NCBI GenBank assembly: GCA_029378245.1
Contig: JARKIF010000007.1
Coordinates: 868,001 to 932,000, forward strand
From: Roridomyces roridus
Lineage: Eukaryota; Basidiomycota; Agaricomycetes; Agaricales; Mycenaceae
Direction of reading: 5' to 3'
Length of the DNA: 64,000 nt
The notes under the pieces are model-generated. The model had not been told where the DNA came from. It searched no databases and saw nothing but the letters and a program-made list of their open reading frames with translations. Of the stretch, positions 12,928 through 23,688 are shown one piece after another. A program made the position numbers and the translations under genes. The number at the start of each line of letters is the position of its first letter. Positions within the stretch are counted from its first letter, which is position 1.

Positions 12928-13241
12928 TGTACAGCGTCTAGATCACCGCGGTTGGCGCCAGAGACCAACGCAGGAGTGTTGCATAGACTTTTGAGCGCGT
13001 TCGAGAGCTTGGACTGAATGAGTTACGGAGCCCTCTAATAAAGAAGAAAAAGAACATGCCTGAGCAGATGTTCTGGCAGGAATGAGCTCTCGAATGAGGC
13101 TCGCAAGCATGCACGATGGCGAAAGCAAGGATCACACATGTCACAAATGGTTTCCAATTTTTTTGTATTATCCCTGGCGGTACTTACGACTCGCTCGAAT
13201 ATAGTATGTATCTAGTGAGGGTATATAATGCAAACACAATC
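12928..13241. other. Spacer between the CAE/CxxC gene and ERG6
   Basis: It contains the presumed promoter of the leftward CAE/CxxC gene and the 3' end of ERG6. No repeat, RNA gene or exon was recognised. Confidence 0.4.
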
Positions 13242-14499
13242 CTACGAGTCAAGAGCCTGAGGCTTTTTGCTGACGACCAGGTACATCGGCGTGAACAACT
13301 GAGGGATGTTAGCACTTGGAATACAAGCGAAGAATAGGGACTGACCTTCTGCTGACCGCCACGCACAAGCGAAAGGGCGGCGACACGGAGGGCCTCACCG
13401 ACATCATGCGTGCCCTTGGGCACCAAACCCAGCTTCTCCATGAACCACAACGCGTTGTGCGTCACGAAAATGCCGCTCCAGCTCATCCGCCACACGGTAA
13501 AGTAATCCCACACGGTCTGCGCCTTCCGGATGTCACCCTCCAAGGGATAATACCACGGTACAACGTCCGGGCGGTCAGCAAGATCCTCCTCGTGCTGAAC
13601 CTCGAAGCCGACCGTCTTGAGCGCCTCCCTGGCAAGCTTGATGGGCCGCATTTCGGGAATACCGTTGCCGAGCTCGATCTCGTGCTGCAGCTTGGCGTGG
13701 TCAGGGATGGAGGCGTCCCAGTCGTCGGTCATGCACCATTCGTATACACCGAACTAGAAACCAGGTAAGTCTGGGACAAGGAAAAAACGAACAACTCACA
13801 GTCCCTCCGGGCTTGAGAACCTTGAAGATCTCGCCGTAAACGCCCTCCCACGTCGGTGCATGGCAGGTCGCCTCGATAGCATACACTGGAACAACATTGA
13901 GATTTTTTCTAGTCAAAGCAAGTTAAACGCTCACCAGCATCAAAGTAGTTCTTGCCAAACTGCTCCTCGAGCTTCATGAAATCCCCACGGACGAAGGTGA
14001 CCTGACCCTCCAGGCCCGCCTTCTTGGTGTACCGGCGTGCACGCTGCACCTGGAACTCGTTGTTGTTGAGCCCAACGATCTCGACGTCTGCGAAACGTGC
14101 GATGGCACGAGCGGGCCCTCCAACACCGCAGCCGACGTCGAGGACGCGCATACCAGGCTTCAGACCCATCTGGGCAGCGAGGTAGTGCTCGTGACGCGCC
14201 AGGGCGGCGGCAAACGCCTCGCCCTGGAAGAAACGGCAGAAGTGGAACGACTCTGCCCAGCCGTACTCGTACAGCTCCGTAGCACCGTCGTAATATCCTG
14301 GAGAAAGTTAGGACGTCCATGACCTCCTAGGGGAAAAAAACGCACCGTTGACTACGTCCGTGTAGCTGTCGACCCGGTTGTCGGTGCCGGTGCTATCCTC
14401 CTTGGAGATGTCCTTGTTCCAGAACTTGGTGTAGTTGGCGATACGGTCGCGTTCGCGTCCGTCCACGAGACCATTGGGGTTGTTTTGGATGAGGGACAT
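13242..14499 (-). CDS. ERG6: Sterol 24-C-methyltransferase
   Basis: This enzyme transfers a methyl group from S-adenosylmethionine to C-24 of the sterol side chain in ergosterol synthesis, at the ER or lipid droplets. The sequence shows the family's N-terminal YTKFWNKD, then [11 protein letters not shown], the SAM-binding motif [24 protein letters not shown] and KVLKPGG, and the sterol-methyltransferase C-terminal region ending near [12 protein letters not shown]. At least four short introns interrupt it, for example between VVNG and YYDGATELY and one before the last exon. The start [10 protein letters not shown] at 14,499 fits the family length. It is divergent from the acyl-protein thioesterase gene, with 290 bp between start codons. 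Confidence 0.95.
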
Positions 14500-14789
14500 C
14501 GAAAGACTGGACGGAAGAGTCAGTTAATGTGTTGTTGCGAGCAAAGAAATCGAGAAAGGTCAGAGACTTGAATGGATCCCGAAGGAAACCAGCCCACTAG
14601 GCCGAAGCCCGTCGCATAGTTTGCATTTTTCATCATGAAAAGTAGCAGGAGAATATACTCACAAGTGGTGGGAGGAGGGAAAGAACGGATAGAGAAATGG
14701 GACGATGTGTTCGCATTTTTTGAGGCGAAGCGATTGATGGGTGTCAAATATTCACAAACAGACTCATCCGGTGACACAACCACCGGGCC

Positions 14790-15700
14790 ATGTCCTTGTA
14801 TCCGCTCGACCTCTCCGTAATTAGACCGCCTCCAGGCTCAGAAATACCCCCAGTCACTGGACCCGCTACTTCTGTTGTTATCATTCTTCACGTATGTTCA
14901 AAACGGCTGCAAGCTCGGAATCTCAACAAGAATCAGGGCTTGGGCGACACATCTCAAGGCATACCGCTAGAAATTGCCAACGACCTCCGCAAAGATCCTG
15001 CACTGAGCCATGTCAAGTGGATATTACCGCAAGCGTCGGTACTTCAACAGTCTTTCTGCTTGGTGGTCATCATGCACTTCGTAGGCCCAGTCGCGTTATC
15101 AAGGGACTAATGAATCAGACAAAGCCCGCCTGGTATGATATGTTCAACTTTGCGATGCCTCTCAGGCTTCCCAAGGACGGGGAAGAAGATGCTCAAGGCA
15201 TGCTCCACACGGCCGCCTGCGTCGACGCTCTTCTGTCCGAACTGATCGATTCCGGCATCGATCCTAGTCGCATTGCGCTTGGAGGCTTCTCCCAAGGGGC
15301 CGCCATGACCCTCCTCACCGGGCTCACGACGACCAAGAAATTAGGTGGTCTGTTCGTCATCAGCGGGAGGCTCCCTCTCCGAAACAAGATCAAATCGGTA
15401 TAGTTTTCTGCTGCAGACAACCTCTTTTTACACCGCGCGTTGCAGATGGTCTCGGAGCACGCTTCGTCCTTGCCTGTGTTCTGGGCGCATGGAACAAGCG
15501 ACACCACTGTCAAATACCAGCTGGCGCGTGTCTCTGCCGACTTCCTCAGGACTGAGGCGGGTTTTCCCACTGCAACTCGTACAGGTGCTCCGGGGATTGA
15601 TTTTCACTCGTACCATTCGCTTCCACACTACATTCGGGACGATGAGCTCTCGGACTTGGCTTCTTTCTTGAAGAAAATTCTGCCTCCGGTGGAGACTTAG
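14790..15700 (+). CDS. Acyl-protein thioesterase 1-like serine hydrolase
   Basis: An alpha/beta hydrolase of the acyl-protein thioesterase/carboxylesterase family, which removes palmitate from proteins or hydrolyses lysophospholipids in the cytosol. After splicing, the protein reads VIILHGLGDTSQG, then NFAMPLRLPKDGEED, the nucleophile motif GGFSQGAAM, the acid in WAHGTSDTTV and the catalytic His in SLPHYIRDDEL. The Ser-Asp-His triad is therefore complete. Introns: one ends just before GGCTTGGGC at about 14,938, one ends near 15,081 and restores QAPSRV, and one spans about 15,400-15,446. ATG 14,790 gives a typical N-terminus for the family, about 240 residues in all. Confidence 0.92.
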
Positions 15701-16048
15701 ATCACTTGTATTCTATGTATAATGGGATGATTTGGACACAACGAACTTGAGAGAAGCACATAGCTACGTTAGCGTCTCGTCCCGCGGATGTATTGATTGG
15801 CGACTCTTGATGAATTTGAAGCATTGCCTCTTTCAAGTTGCGCCGGCACCGTAACCCGTACGGCGTTGAGCACCGTCCTTTTTGCATGCCTCTTTCGACC
15901 TTCACTTCGCCAAGCTGTTGACCGATGCTACGTCTAGGTGAGCATCACAGAAGCCGAATCATGAATCGTTCACCAAACAGGAGAAAGGAACCGCGCCTTT
16001 TCTTCTTTCAATCCTCGCCCTGTTCTTTTTATTTAGCGGCCTACGTGC
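15701..16048. other. Intergenic region upstream of the membrane-protein gene
   Basis: No exon recognised. The segment near 16,040-16,078 looks like an intron (GTGCGTGG ... CTCATAG with an ACTAG-like branch site), so the next gene may have an untranslated or short first exon here. Confidence 0.35.
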
Positions 16049-17719
16049 GTGGATTGGACTATCCTTTATTTACTAGCTCATAGAAATCCTCTTGCAGATG
16101 TTCAAGCTCATCCCACCCCGCCCCAGATTTCCAGGCGAAATCCGAGCACAGATGGCCCCGCGATGTTGACTGCGTCCTGGATCTGGGCAGCGGACACCAA
16201 CGGCGCAGCCATAACCACCCCCGGCAACGTCGCTTTTCTGAGAAGGTTCACCGCGCCCACAGGCAAGCTGGCGTCCACCGCTGTGATATCCATGACGGCT
16301 GTGGACAACTTTTATCTCTGGGTGAACGGTCAGCCGATCGGAGCCTCGAGCCCACAACCGGACCAGTGGAAGACCGCCCAGGTCTTCACGGCTGCCTTGA
16401 ATGCCACGACGGAAAACGACTTTTCTGTCCTGGTCGCGAATAGTGGTGATTCCGCGGAACCAGAGGCAGGACTGTTGGCTGCTATTACAATCTTCTACTC
16501 GGATGGGACGAACACTACCCTCGTCTCGGACAATGAGTGGCTGGCATCATCAACTATACCGTCCAATTTCCCCTATCCCTCGACCTTTCCCGCTGCTGCG
16601 GTCATAGCACCGTATGGCTCTGGGCCCTGGGGACAGAATGTCATCGTTCCTCTCCCCGGCCCGTCAACACTAAACCTCTCTGCGAGTACTTGGATTTGGT
16701 CGGTGGCCAATGCAGCGACAGTCGCACCGGCCGGCCTCGTTGGATTTCGACGAACGATCTCGACTCCAACGGGCAAGAGCGCCCAGTCTGCCACCATCCT
16801 CCTCACAGTTGACAACAGTTTCCTTCTTTATTTAAACGGCCAGTACGTCGGCGCCCCTCCCAACATTGGGGCTCTGCAAATCTGGCAAACTGCGCAGCGC
16901 TTCAACGTCACGTTGAATCCCACCGTGAATATATTCACTGTCCAAGCCCGCAACGACGTACAAGCCGGAACCACTACGCAAACAAGTGCGGGCTTCATCG
17001 CTGCGATTCAGGTTTTCTACGCCGACGGATCAAGCGATATCATCAGGACGGATTCATCGTGGCTCAATAGCCCTGGTGATTTCACAGATGTGGGAACCTT
17101 TCTCAACACAGCCGACACCTTGCTCAGCAATTCGACTGAGCTGGGGCTTTATGGATTGGCTCCGTGGAATGGGGTCAACGTCGCTGATGCCCTAGACAAT
17201 GCGAATGTCCCTCAGGCGCCTTTTGGCGGCACTACCACGCCAGCGTCGTCGTCTCCGTCCTCGACGTCATCCACTAGTTCGTCACATCCTCGCGATGTAC
17301 CTATAGCCGCGATCCTCGGCTCGGTTCTCGGGGCGGTCGTCCTTGTAGCGCTGGTCGTGATTGCCATACTCTGGCGGCGAAGGCACCGAAACTCGTTGGG
17401 CGCACTGAATGAGAGGACGGCGGCGCGGTCGTTTGACGCCCTTTTGTCGACCTCCGAGCACGCTGCAGCCACTCCTGTCGCTTTCAACTCAGCGGCACCG
17501 CCCTCCTCGTCTTTGGCCGCTGCCTCTCACAGTGCCAGTGCTAGTGGCTCCGCGGGCCCGAGTTCAGATACTCTCCCCCAACCAAGACCTATAACTGCAG
17601 CGCACCGTCGAAAAGCTGATGAGGCGATGGTCCAGAGGATGAATGGCGGGGCTGGTGTCGCGGATGTTGCGTATGCGGAAGAGTTGGCGCCGCCGCCCAG
17701 GTATTCAGTTAGGAATTGA
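16049..17719 (+). CDS. Single-pass membrane protein with duplicated beta-rich ectodomain
   Basis: One long open frame without obvious introns. Two related modules are visible. The first begins TASWIWAADTNGA and contains NFYLWVNGQPIGA. The second begins ASTWIWSVANAA and contains SFLLYLNGQYVGA. Each is a probable galactose-binding-like beta-sandwich (inference from the W-I-W start and the LWVNG / LYLNG strand). A Ser/Thr-rich linker follows, then one transmembrane segment (about residues 425-448, VPIAAILGSVLGAVVLVALV) and a charged RRRRH stop-transfer with a low-complexity cytosolic tail. The topology suggests a surface sensor or adhesin. The annotated Met lacks a clean signal peptide. An intron before about 16,079, or the later Met at 16,163, may give the true start. 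Confidence 0.75.
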   Translation: MDWTILYLLAHRNPLADVQAHPTPPQISRRNPSTDGPAMLTASWIWAADTNGAAITTPGNVAFLRRFTAPTGKLASTAVISMTAVDNFYLWVNGQPIGASSPQPDQWKTAQVFTAALNATTENDFSVLVANSGDSAEPEAGLLAAITIFYSDGTNTTLVSDNEWLASSTIPSNFPYPSTFPAAAVIAPYGSGPWGQNVIVPLPGPSTLNLSASTWIWSVANAATVAPAGLVGFRRTISTPTGKSAQSATILLTVDNSFLLYLNGQYVGAPPNIGALQIWQTAQRFNVTLNPTVNIFTVQARNDVQAGTTTQTSAGFIAAIQVFYADGSSDIIRTDSSWLNSPGDFTDVGTFLNTADTLLSNSTELGLYGLAPWNGVNVADALDNANVPQAPFGGTTTPASSSPSSTSSTSSSHPRDVPIAAILGSVLGAVVLVALVVIAILWRRRHRNSLGALNERTAARSFDALLSTSEHAAATPVAFNSAAPPSSSLAAASHSASASGSAGPSSDTLPQPRPITAAHRRKADEAMVQRMNGGAGVADVAYAEELAPPPRYSVRN

Positions 17720-19827
17720 ATCTTGGAGCTCGTAGTTCACTCAGGATCAAATACTCTTTTAACTTATTCTATCATGGCTGCAAATTCCGCTCCCGGAAAC
17801 CTCGAGTCCACCACGCGTCACGACCAGGACAGCCAAGCCCGCTCGAGTTTCGCCCAGTGTTGATCCCCAGCGAAAACCAGGTATCGCGAGGGCTCATGAA
17901 ATCCTCGTGTGGTATCGGCAGGGCTCGCGCGGGCTCGGGCTTGCACATTTGGCCAAATTTATACAGCTCGATCCCAGACGATACCACCAGATGCCACAGG
18001 ATGCAATAATGGGTAAGAAATGATGTGTTCTTTCTTTTGGTATCGCGTAGTATCGTACAGTCTCAGATGGGCCAAAAATGCATGTATTCCTATATACCAC
18101 ACGAATCTGCTACCTGCAGGCCCGCCCGCGCTACCCTGCAGCACCCGCCGCAACACGTCCGCGCGTTCGCCAAGCTCCACACCATATCCCCCCATCTCGT
18201 TAGGGGAAGAAGTCGAGGCGTCGCCAGGCGTGGTGTTGCGAGTTTAGGCGGAGAATGGGAGAGCAATGCAGTCGCGCGTCGCCTTGCGCCGGATACAGAA
18301 AGCTGTGAAATGATGAGCAACTGAGGGAAAAGCACCTGAAAGGTAAGTATGAGTAAAGACCCAATGCGCGACCCAGCGAGAACGCACCAGGCACATCCCT
18401 CGAGGTCCTGCGTCGGCCGTGGCGTGTTTCTGCATGGCTGGGAACAGTGAGAACGAGTCGAAGAAGAATTAGATAGACCTAACTCAACGTTGTATTCAAG
18501 TCCACGAGAGCCTGGACCGTCGTTGATGAAGGTGGTGGGCGTGAGAATGACGTGAGGGACCGGGCGACGGTCGAGGTGGCGGCGTGTACAAGAACGAGAG
18601 AGGGAGTGGCGGAAGGCAGGAAGGAACAACACAGACGCGGATAGCCTGCCACATAGAGTAAGCCACGGATGATGTGAAAGAACACCCGTACCCTTTTTCT
18701 TGACGCAGCTGCGTGGTAGGCGTCACTGGCTTATCCTCGACGGACCGTGGGTGGGAGTGGTGGAAAGAGAAGGGACGTATCATGCAGTGATTCCATCTGC
18801 TCTCGTCAAGCAAGCCGTCGCCATGAGATGACACCAAATCTAGCCTAAGAGTAGTGGAGAACGAGGATAGGGACACACGGCAACGGGTAGCCTGCAACTC
18901 AGAGCAATTCAGCGACAATCTGGAAGAACGTACTTCTCGTTCTTGAGCCAACTGCGTGGACTGTAAACGGCACCGCCGATCCTCGATGGCTTGTCAATAG
19001 GAGTAGAGGAAAGGGAAAGGCACCACGCACAGATTCCCTCTACTCTCGTCAAGCAACCCGTCGCGATGAGCCGTGTGGAAAGGCGACCCCGTCTTCTTCC
19101 AGCTTCTCCAGCTTGGCCACGATGACATAGCGAGATGTCGGTAAGGCGAGAGGGGAGAGAGTGATTTGGACAGGCGCAAAACCAGGGTAGTGAGGTCGGC
19201 GACTCGCGAGGAGGAGGGCGGGACACGGTGGGGCATGGTGGTGGTGTGGAGCAAAGAAGTCTTTCAAACTCCGCTCGCTTCCGGGACTTGATATGACTCG
19301 GTCGAAGAGCCCATTTTGTCTACACATACTAGTAGCTATTTGCAAAATGCAGACACGAGCCCAGGCGATACTTTTCTAATCCAAAAATACTGAAACGATA
19401 CAGGACGAGCTCGGCCTATACTTCCTGATGCCCGGCGATATTTCCTGATACCGGGTTTTCACTGGGGTTGATCGGCTGTCAAGCGCCTAACAAAAATGGG
19501 GAGGCGACTGCGGGCGGTTGCGGGTGTTGTGAGGTCGAGGTCGAGGGAACACCCTCGTGTCCGGGCGAACAGCAGCGGCGAACTTTCAAGTCCGAGTAGC
19601 AGCTAATATTGGTCAGTGTTCGCCCGCTACTACAATTGCATTGAAGATCACGGCCTTCCTAAAATAAGGGCCGTTCCTGCTTGCCCCGCAGATGATAAGA
19701 GATCTATCAAAGATCTTCCGCTTAAGCATTTTCCGTCTCGCTGATTCGTTCATCGTTGCTACAGTCTTTCCACGAGGCCGATGTTACTGTACACAATAAA
19801 TACTTCGTTCACGAGAATTGCTACGCC
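17720..19827. other. Gene-poor 2.1 kb region with diverged repeats
   Basis: Short overlapping open frames occur on both strands but none has recognisable protein character. It holds an imperfect tandem duplication (about 18,640-19,070) and, near its ends, similar sequences in opposite orientation (about 17,858-17,890 and 19,440-19,475). It looks like decayed repeat or mobile DNA and not a gene. Confidence 0.5.
18640..19075. repeat. Imperfect tandem duplication, about 240 bp unit
   Basis: Two copies start near 18,640 and 18,885. Shared landmarks in the same order include TAGCCTGC, CTGCGTGG, ATCCTCGA, GGAAAG, and a long match TCTCGTCAAGCAA[GC]CCGTCGC followed by ATGAG. The copies differ at many positions, so the duplication is old. 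No coding role is seen. Confidence 0.6.
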
Positions 19828-20472
19828 ATGTCACTTCAGCCCGCTCGTCCTGGCCCCCAGCGGTCCTCCTGCCTCCAAGTGCGACTCCCACGCGCTCGAC
19901 CGTTGCCTACTCCACCGGTACCCTTGCGTATTGTACCGCGACGAAGGGCCTCCTCTGGTGCCTTCGTAGATGAAGCACCCCAACCACCAAAAACCAAGAA
20001 ACCGCGGGGTCGGTTCTACATCGTTAATCCCAGCGAATCGCCCATTTCACCCAGTTCTCCGCCATTTCCCCCGTTGGCGTTGAATGTGATTCCTGCCACA
20101 CCGCTACCACCACCCACACCCGGTGTCATGTCCGAATCTTGGGATCCCGCGGCGCTGGATTCCTCTGGCGAGAAAGAAAAACGGCATCGCCGGTTGGCTA
20201 GGTCTGTGAGCTCGGTGCCGGACCATGTACTGGCGGAGCTTCGAGGAATGACTACGCCTTTGCCTCATGAAGCGCCATCAATATACAAGGAGCCAGGGAA
20301 GGACGAGAGCGAGCCTGACGACTTAGGTGAAGAAGAGGAGGAGGAATACTCCTGGGTTGTGACGACCGCAACACGCGTTGCTCGACCGACCGAGTCTTTG
20401 AGATGGGTGGAGGAGCTAGGAGGAGATCGGTGGATCGTGGATAGATATTCGTCTGTGTTGCGAGCGTTGTGA
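19828..20472 (+). CDS. Hypothetical protein, Pro/Ser-rich with acidic C-terminal module
   Basis: An intronless frame. The ATG at 19,828 (MSLQPARPG) is preferred over upstream frame extension. The N-terminal two thirds is low-complexity, rich in Pro, Ser and Arg (PPFPPLALNVIPATPLPPP). The C-terminus has an acidic run of six Glu followed by YSWVVTTATRVARPTESL and WVEELGGDRWIVDRY, which looks like a conserved short folded or binding motif of fungal proteins. No catalytic motif is visible and no function is assigned. The gene lies 230 bp upstream of the RING-H2 gene on the same strand. Confidence 0.6.
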   Translation: MSLQPARPGPQRSSCLQVRLPRARPLPTPPVPLRIVPRRRASSGAFVDEAPQPPKTKKPRGRFYIVNPSESPISPSSPPFPPLALNVIPATPLPPPTPGVMSESWDPAALDSSGEKEKRHRRLARSVSSVPDHVLAELRGMTTPLPHEAPSIYKEPGKDESEPDDLGEEEEEEYSWVVTTATRVARPTESLRWVEELGGDRWIVDRYSSVLRAL

Positions 20473-20701
20473 TTCGTGCTTCCCTTGAACATTCTAGACC
20501 ACAACTTTAACGAGCGTCAAGCCAACGGAAAACACTTCGCCGGACTGTAGACTTGAGCACTCTGCTCCTGAACTAGGCGTGGACCGTGACCGCGAGTAAT
20601 TAGAAATTGCCAAATATGGGTGTTGGAGTAGTAGCCAAGTTTGGCAGTCTCCATCACGGGGCGGCTTCCATGCCTTTTGCACCTTGCTTGCAACGACGAC
20701 C

Positions 20702-22762
20702 ATGTCGCCACAACATATCGCCCCTTATCTCACTCACCTCGTTTCTCACCACGGCCAGTTGACTCTGGTCCCGCCAGATAGCAGCGGAAGAAGGAGGAAG
20801 GCCAGAGAGGAACGGCCTACTGACACCGCTTCCTCGAGAGTCTCGCGTCGTAGCAGTAGGCCTATTCAGGCGGATGATTGTGCGTCTCCCGCACAATCTC
20901 TCGGTGTCCTGTTGTTGATTTGTGCCTTGAGCAGATGACATCCCGGACTACCCTCCACCATCATTCCAGGAGGCGATTCTGACCCCACCAGTGTCGGTCT
21001 GTCCGAGTACCACGACTTTGGGGCAATTCACGACACCTGCACCCTCGCGCCATGCCTCCAACTCTGACTCTGACTCTGAATCCGATGACACTTCACTCGA
21101 TATCGTCGATCCAGGACATTCCCCACCGCGTGCTTCACCCGTCCCTCGCGGTCGTGGTATCCTCGATTCTGATTCTGACAATCAACCACGAACGCCGAGC
21201 CGTCGACCGTCCAGGAGACATCTGTCGCTCTCGCCGCTCCGAACCTTGTTTCCTTCCCGGAACACCGGCCAAAACGCGCCTTCACCGCAATCCCTCGCGT
21301 TTTCTCGAACCTCGCCATTCTTCCGTAGCAGCACATCGTTGCGTAATTTAACAGCGGACTCACCGCCTTCGCCGTCGGTGCAAAGCGAGAATTCGCTCGG
21401 TTCTCGGCGTTTCTTCGCCCACAAAGGCAAAGAACGTGGGCCTGCAGAGTCCTTGACATCATGGGAGATCGTCGAGTCCATGTTACCAGAAGACTTGTCG
21501 CAACGAGAAGAGTCTGTTGCGCAAGAGCCTGCGGTAAATGCATCTCCAGTCTCATCCACCCCTCATCCACTATCCGAGAGGGACCGACGGACTAAAATCA
21601 AGAACTGGAGACCACCAGTACGGGAGCGCAGGCGCCCTGTGCCGCCTCCCCCGCCTCCTCCAGTCACTTTCCCCTCCGCTCCAGGGGAAGCTCCCCCGAT
21701 TGTTACCGTTCGGACACGGAAACCTCCACCCCCGCCACCTCCCAAAAAGAAGCCTGCACCTGTTGCCTCACCTTTGCGGGCCACGGCTGGTCCGAGCGCA
21801 TTACAAGACCTCGACTTGGACCGCGCCTTGCAGACACCCCTTCCCTCGACGCCTGTTGCTGGCTCACCGACGTCGTTCTTTGCATTCTCTGAGGAGAATG
21901 CTCCTCATCTTAATGCAACATCTCTTAACAGTCCTCAGTCTTCGCTAGAGAACAGCGAACACACGGGCCGCCTACCACCGCCGCCACCGCCACCGCCACC
22001 TCCACCGAATCATCATTACCCAGGACGCCCTCTTCCCCGGCGCCCTCGTCTTGTTGTGGATTCGACGTACGCCCCTCATCCCGCCCAACTGCTGTCTCCT
22101 GTGCCGAGTGTACCAGAGGGGCTGTTGATTGATCTGAATGAAGTGCCCATGGACGCTTCATCGCAATCCATGCCCTCCGCCAGCATCTCGGCTGATTTAA
22201 ACCAACTTCAGCCCCCACTCCCAGCAGAAATGCAGCGGAGTTCGTCCGCGTCATCCGTGGACCTGGCACCTCCAAGCTCATCCGAGTTTATGGAAGTGAC
22301 GGATTTGGATGTTCTCATTGCGCGGCTTGAGAACGACCAGCATGATGGAGCGAACTATGATGTATGTAAAGATTTATGTCTACGATCCTCGCTGAGTATC
22401 CGCAGGCGCTTTTACTTGTTTCAGAGTTCATTGGCCCCGCTTCACCTGTCCGGGCCATAGGTCCGCGGCCGGCATCGCCTTCCCGGGTGAGCCGCCCGGC
22501 CGGGCCGAAGCCATCCGCTCTGTTATCTGGGCAAATCGAAGTCTTGCGCCGGCGCACGACGAAAGACGGGCGCGTCAAGCTCAAGCTCGCTCTGCTCGGC
22601 GTGGCTGTCGATCGGTGTGGCATTTGTATGACGCAGTTCAAGAACGCGGATCATGCGAGGATGATTGATGTTTGCAAGCATGCGTTCCATGAGCGATGTC
22701 TTGCGAGGTGGGTGATGAGGAGTCGGACGTGTCCGCTTTGTAGGATTGGATTGAGTTGTTGA
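20702..22762 (+). CDS. RING-H2 finger protein with long proline-rich region
   Basis: Exon 1 (MSPQHIAPYLTHLVSH...) joins across intron 20,880-20,934 to DIPDYPPPSFQEA. A second intron is 22,361-22,404. The C-terminus is a C3H2C3 RING-H2: CGICMTQF, then CKHAFHERCLARWV and CPLCRIG. RING-H2 proteins usually act as E3 ubiquitin ligases. The central region of about 450 residues is disordered, with Ser/Asp runs and two poly-proline blocks (8 and 11 prolines) that could bind SH3, WW or profilin partners (inference). The PPPSF segment near the N-terminus resembles arrestin/WW-type ligands. The protein is about 640 residues. No transmembrane segment is seen, so it is probably soluble. Confidence 0.85.
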
Positions 22763-23004
22763 ATGGAATGTTGGAGGGATATGGCTTATGCCTATGAGGA
22801 TCTTTTGCATTTGACTATGCATATACACGCATGTACATGGACATGTAGATAGCTTTGCTATGTAGCAATTACTCAGTTGTATCGTCAATCAGTCAGCCGT
22901 GTGTCATCAAGTCCATGTCTGCATTGATCATACTACGGGTTTACACTACGAAAAAAAAAGTCCTAGGCTGACTACTGATAATCCTAAGAAACGTCTGGAT
23001 CAAT

Positions 23005-23487
23005 TTAGTTTGAAGGCAGATTCGAAAAGATACGTACGGGTGCGGGGATGTGGCCTTCCAGCAACTGCTCGGCCTCGGCGGGGTTGAAAGCCGGATTATG
23101 GTGATGGTGGTGGTGACCATGGTCAGGATACTTGAAATCTCCCCCCGCGAACCAACGATGTCCACCGCGGAAGTGCGGCATCCCACCACCGCCAGGACCA
23201 CCGCGCTTGAGCATCTTCTTCATCCGCCTGACTTTGCGCGCAAGAACGAACAAGGGGATCGCGCAAATGAGAATGCCGAGGAAAATCCCAAAGAGCGTCG
23301 CTCCGAGCGGGCCTGGAGGTTTAAAGTGGTGGTGGCCTTCGGGGATGATTTCGCAATGCTGCCACTGCGGGTGATGAGGAGGAGGAGGGAGCGTGGAGTT
23401 GGGCTGGTGGTGGTGGTCACCAAGCGTCGAGTTCGGGTGGTGGTGGTCACCGGGAGGGCCGTTGTGGCAGAGGATGCGTGCTTTCAT
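23005..23487 (-). CDS. Small His-rich single-pass membrane protein
   Basis: Starting from MKARILCHNGPP at 23,487, the protein has His clusters (DHHHPN, DHHHQP, GHHHF), one transmembrane helix (LFGIFLGILICAIPLFVLA), a basic juxtamembrane stretch RKVRRMKKMLKRGG, a Gly-rich segment and a second block with six consecutive His. It may end after an intron that starts at GTACGTATC (about 23,038) with an immediate stop, giving ...GHIPAP. The histidine content suggests metal binding (inference). Similar His/Gly-rich one-pass proteins occur in many mushrooms without known function. Confidence 0.6.
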   Translation of the reverse strand: MKARILCHNGPPGDHHHPNSTLGDHHHQPNSTLPPPPHHPQWQHCEIIPEGHHHFKPPGPLGATLFGIFLGILICAIPLFVLARKVRRMKKMLKRGGPGGGGMPHFRGGHRWFAGGDFKYPDHGHHHHHHNPAFNPAEAEQLLEGHIPAPVRIFSNLPSN

Positions 23488-23688
23488 GAGGCGAGAAATT
23501 GAGTAGTAGAATAATGTGAAAAGGTTCGCGTTTAAATAGGCAGAGCTGCTGGTCCGTGCGATCGGCCGCAGCAACTGCGGAACCGTTCGTCCGACATACC
23601 GCGAGCTGCGGGGGATGAACTTGCATGCACTCCTAGACGTCGCAGAAATAGAACGAAAGAAATATATGTGGTCTATAATAGGACAAGG

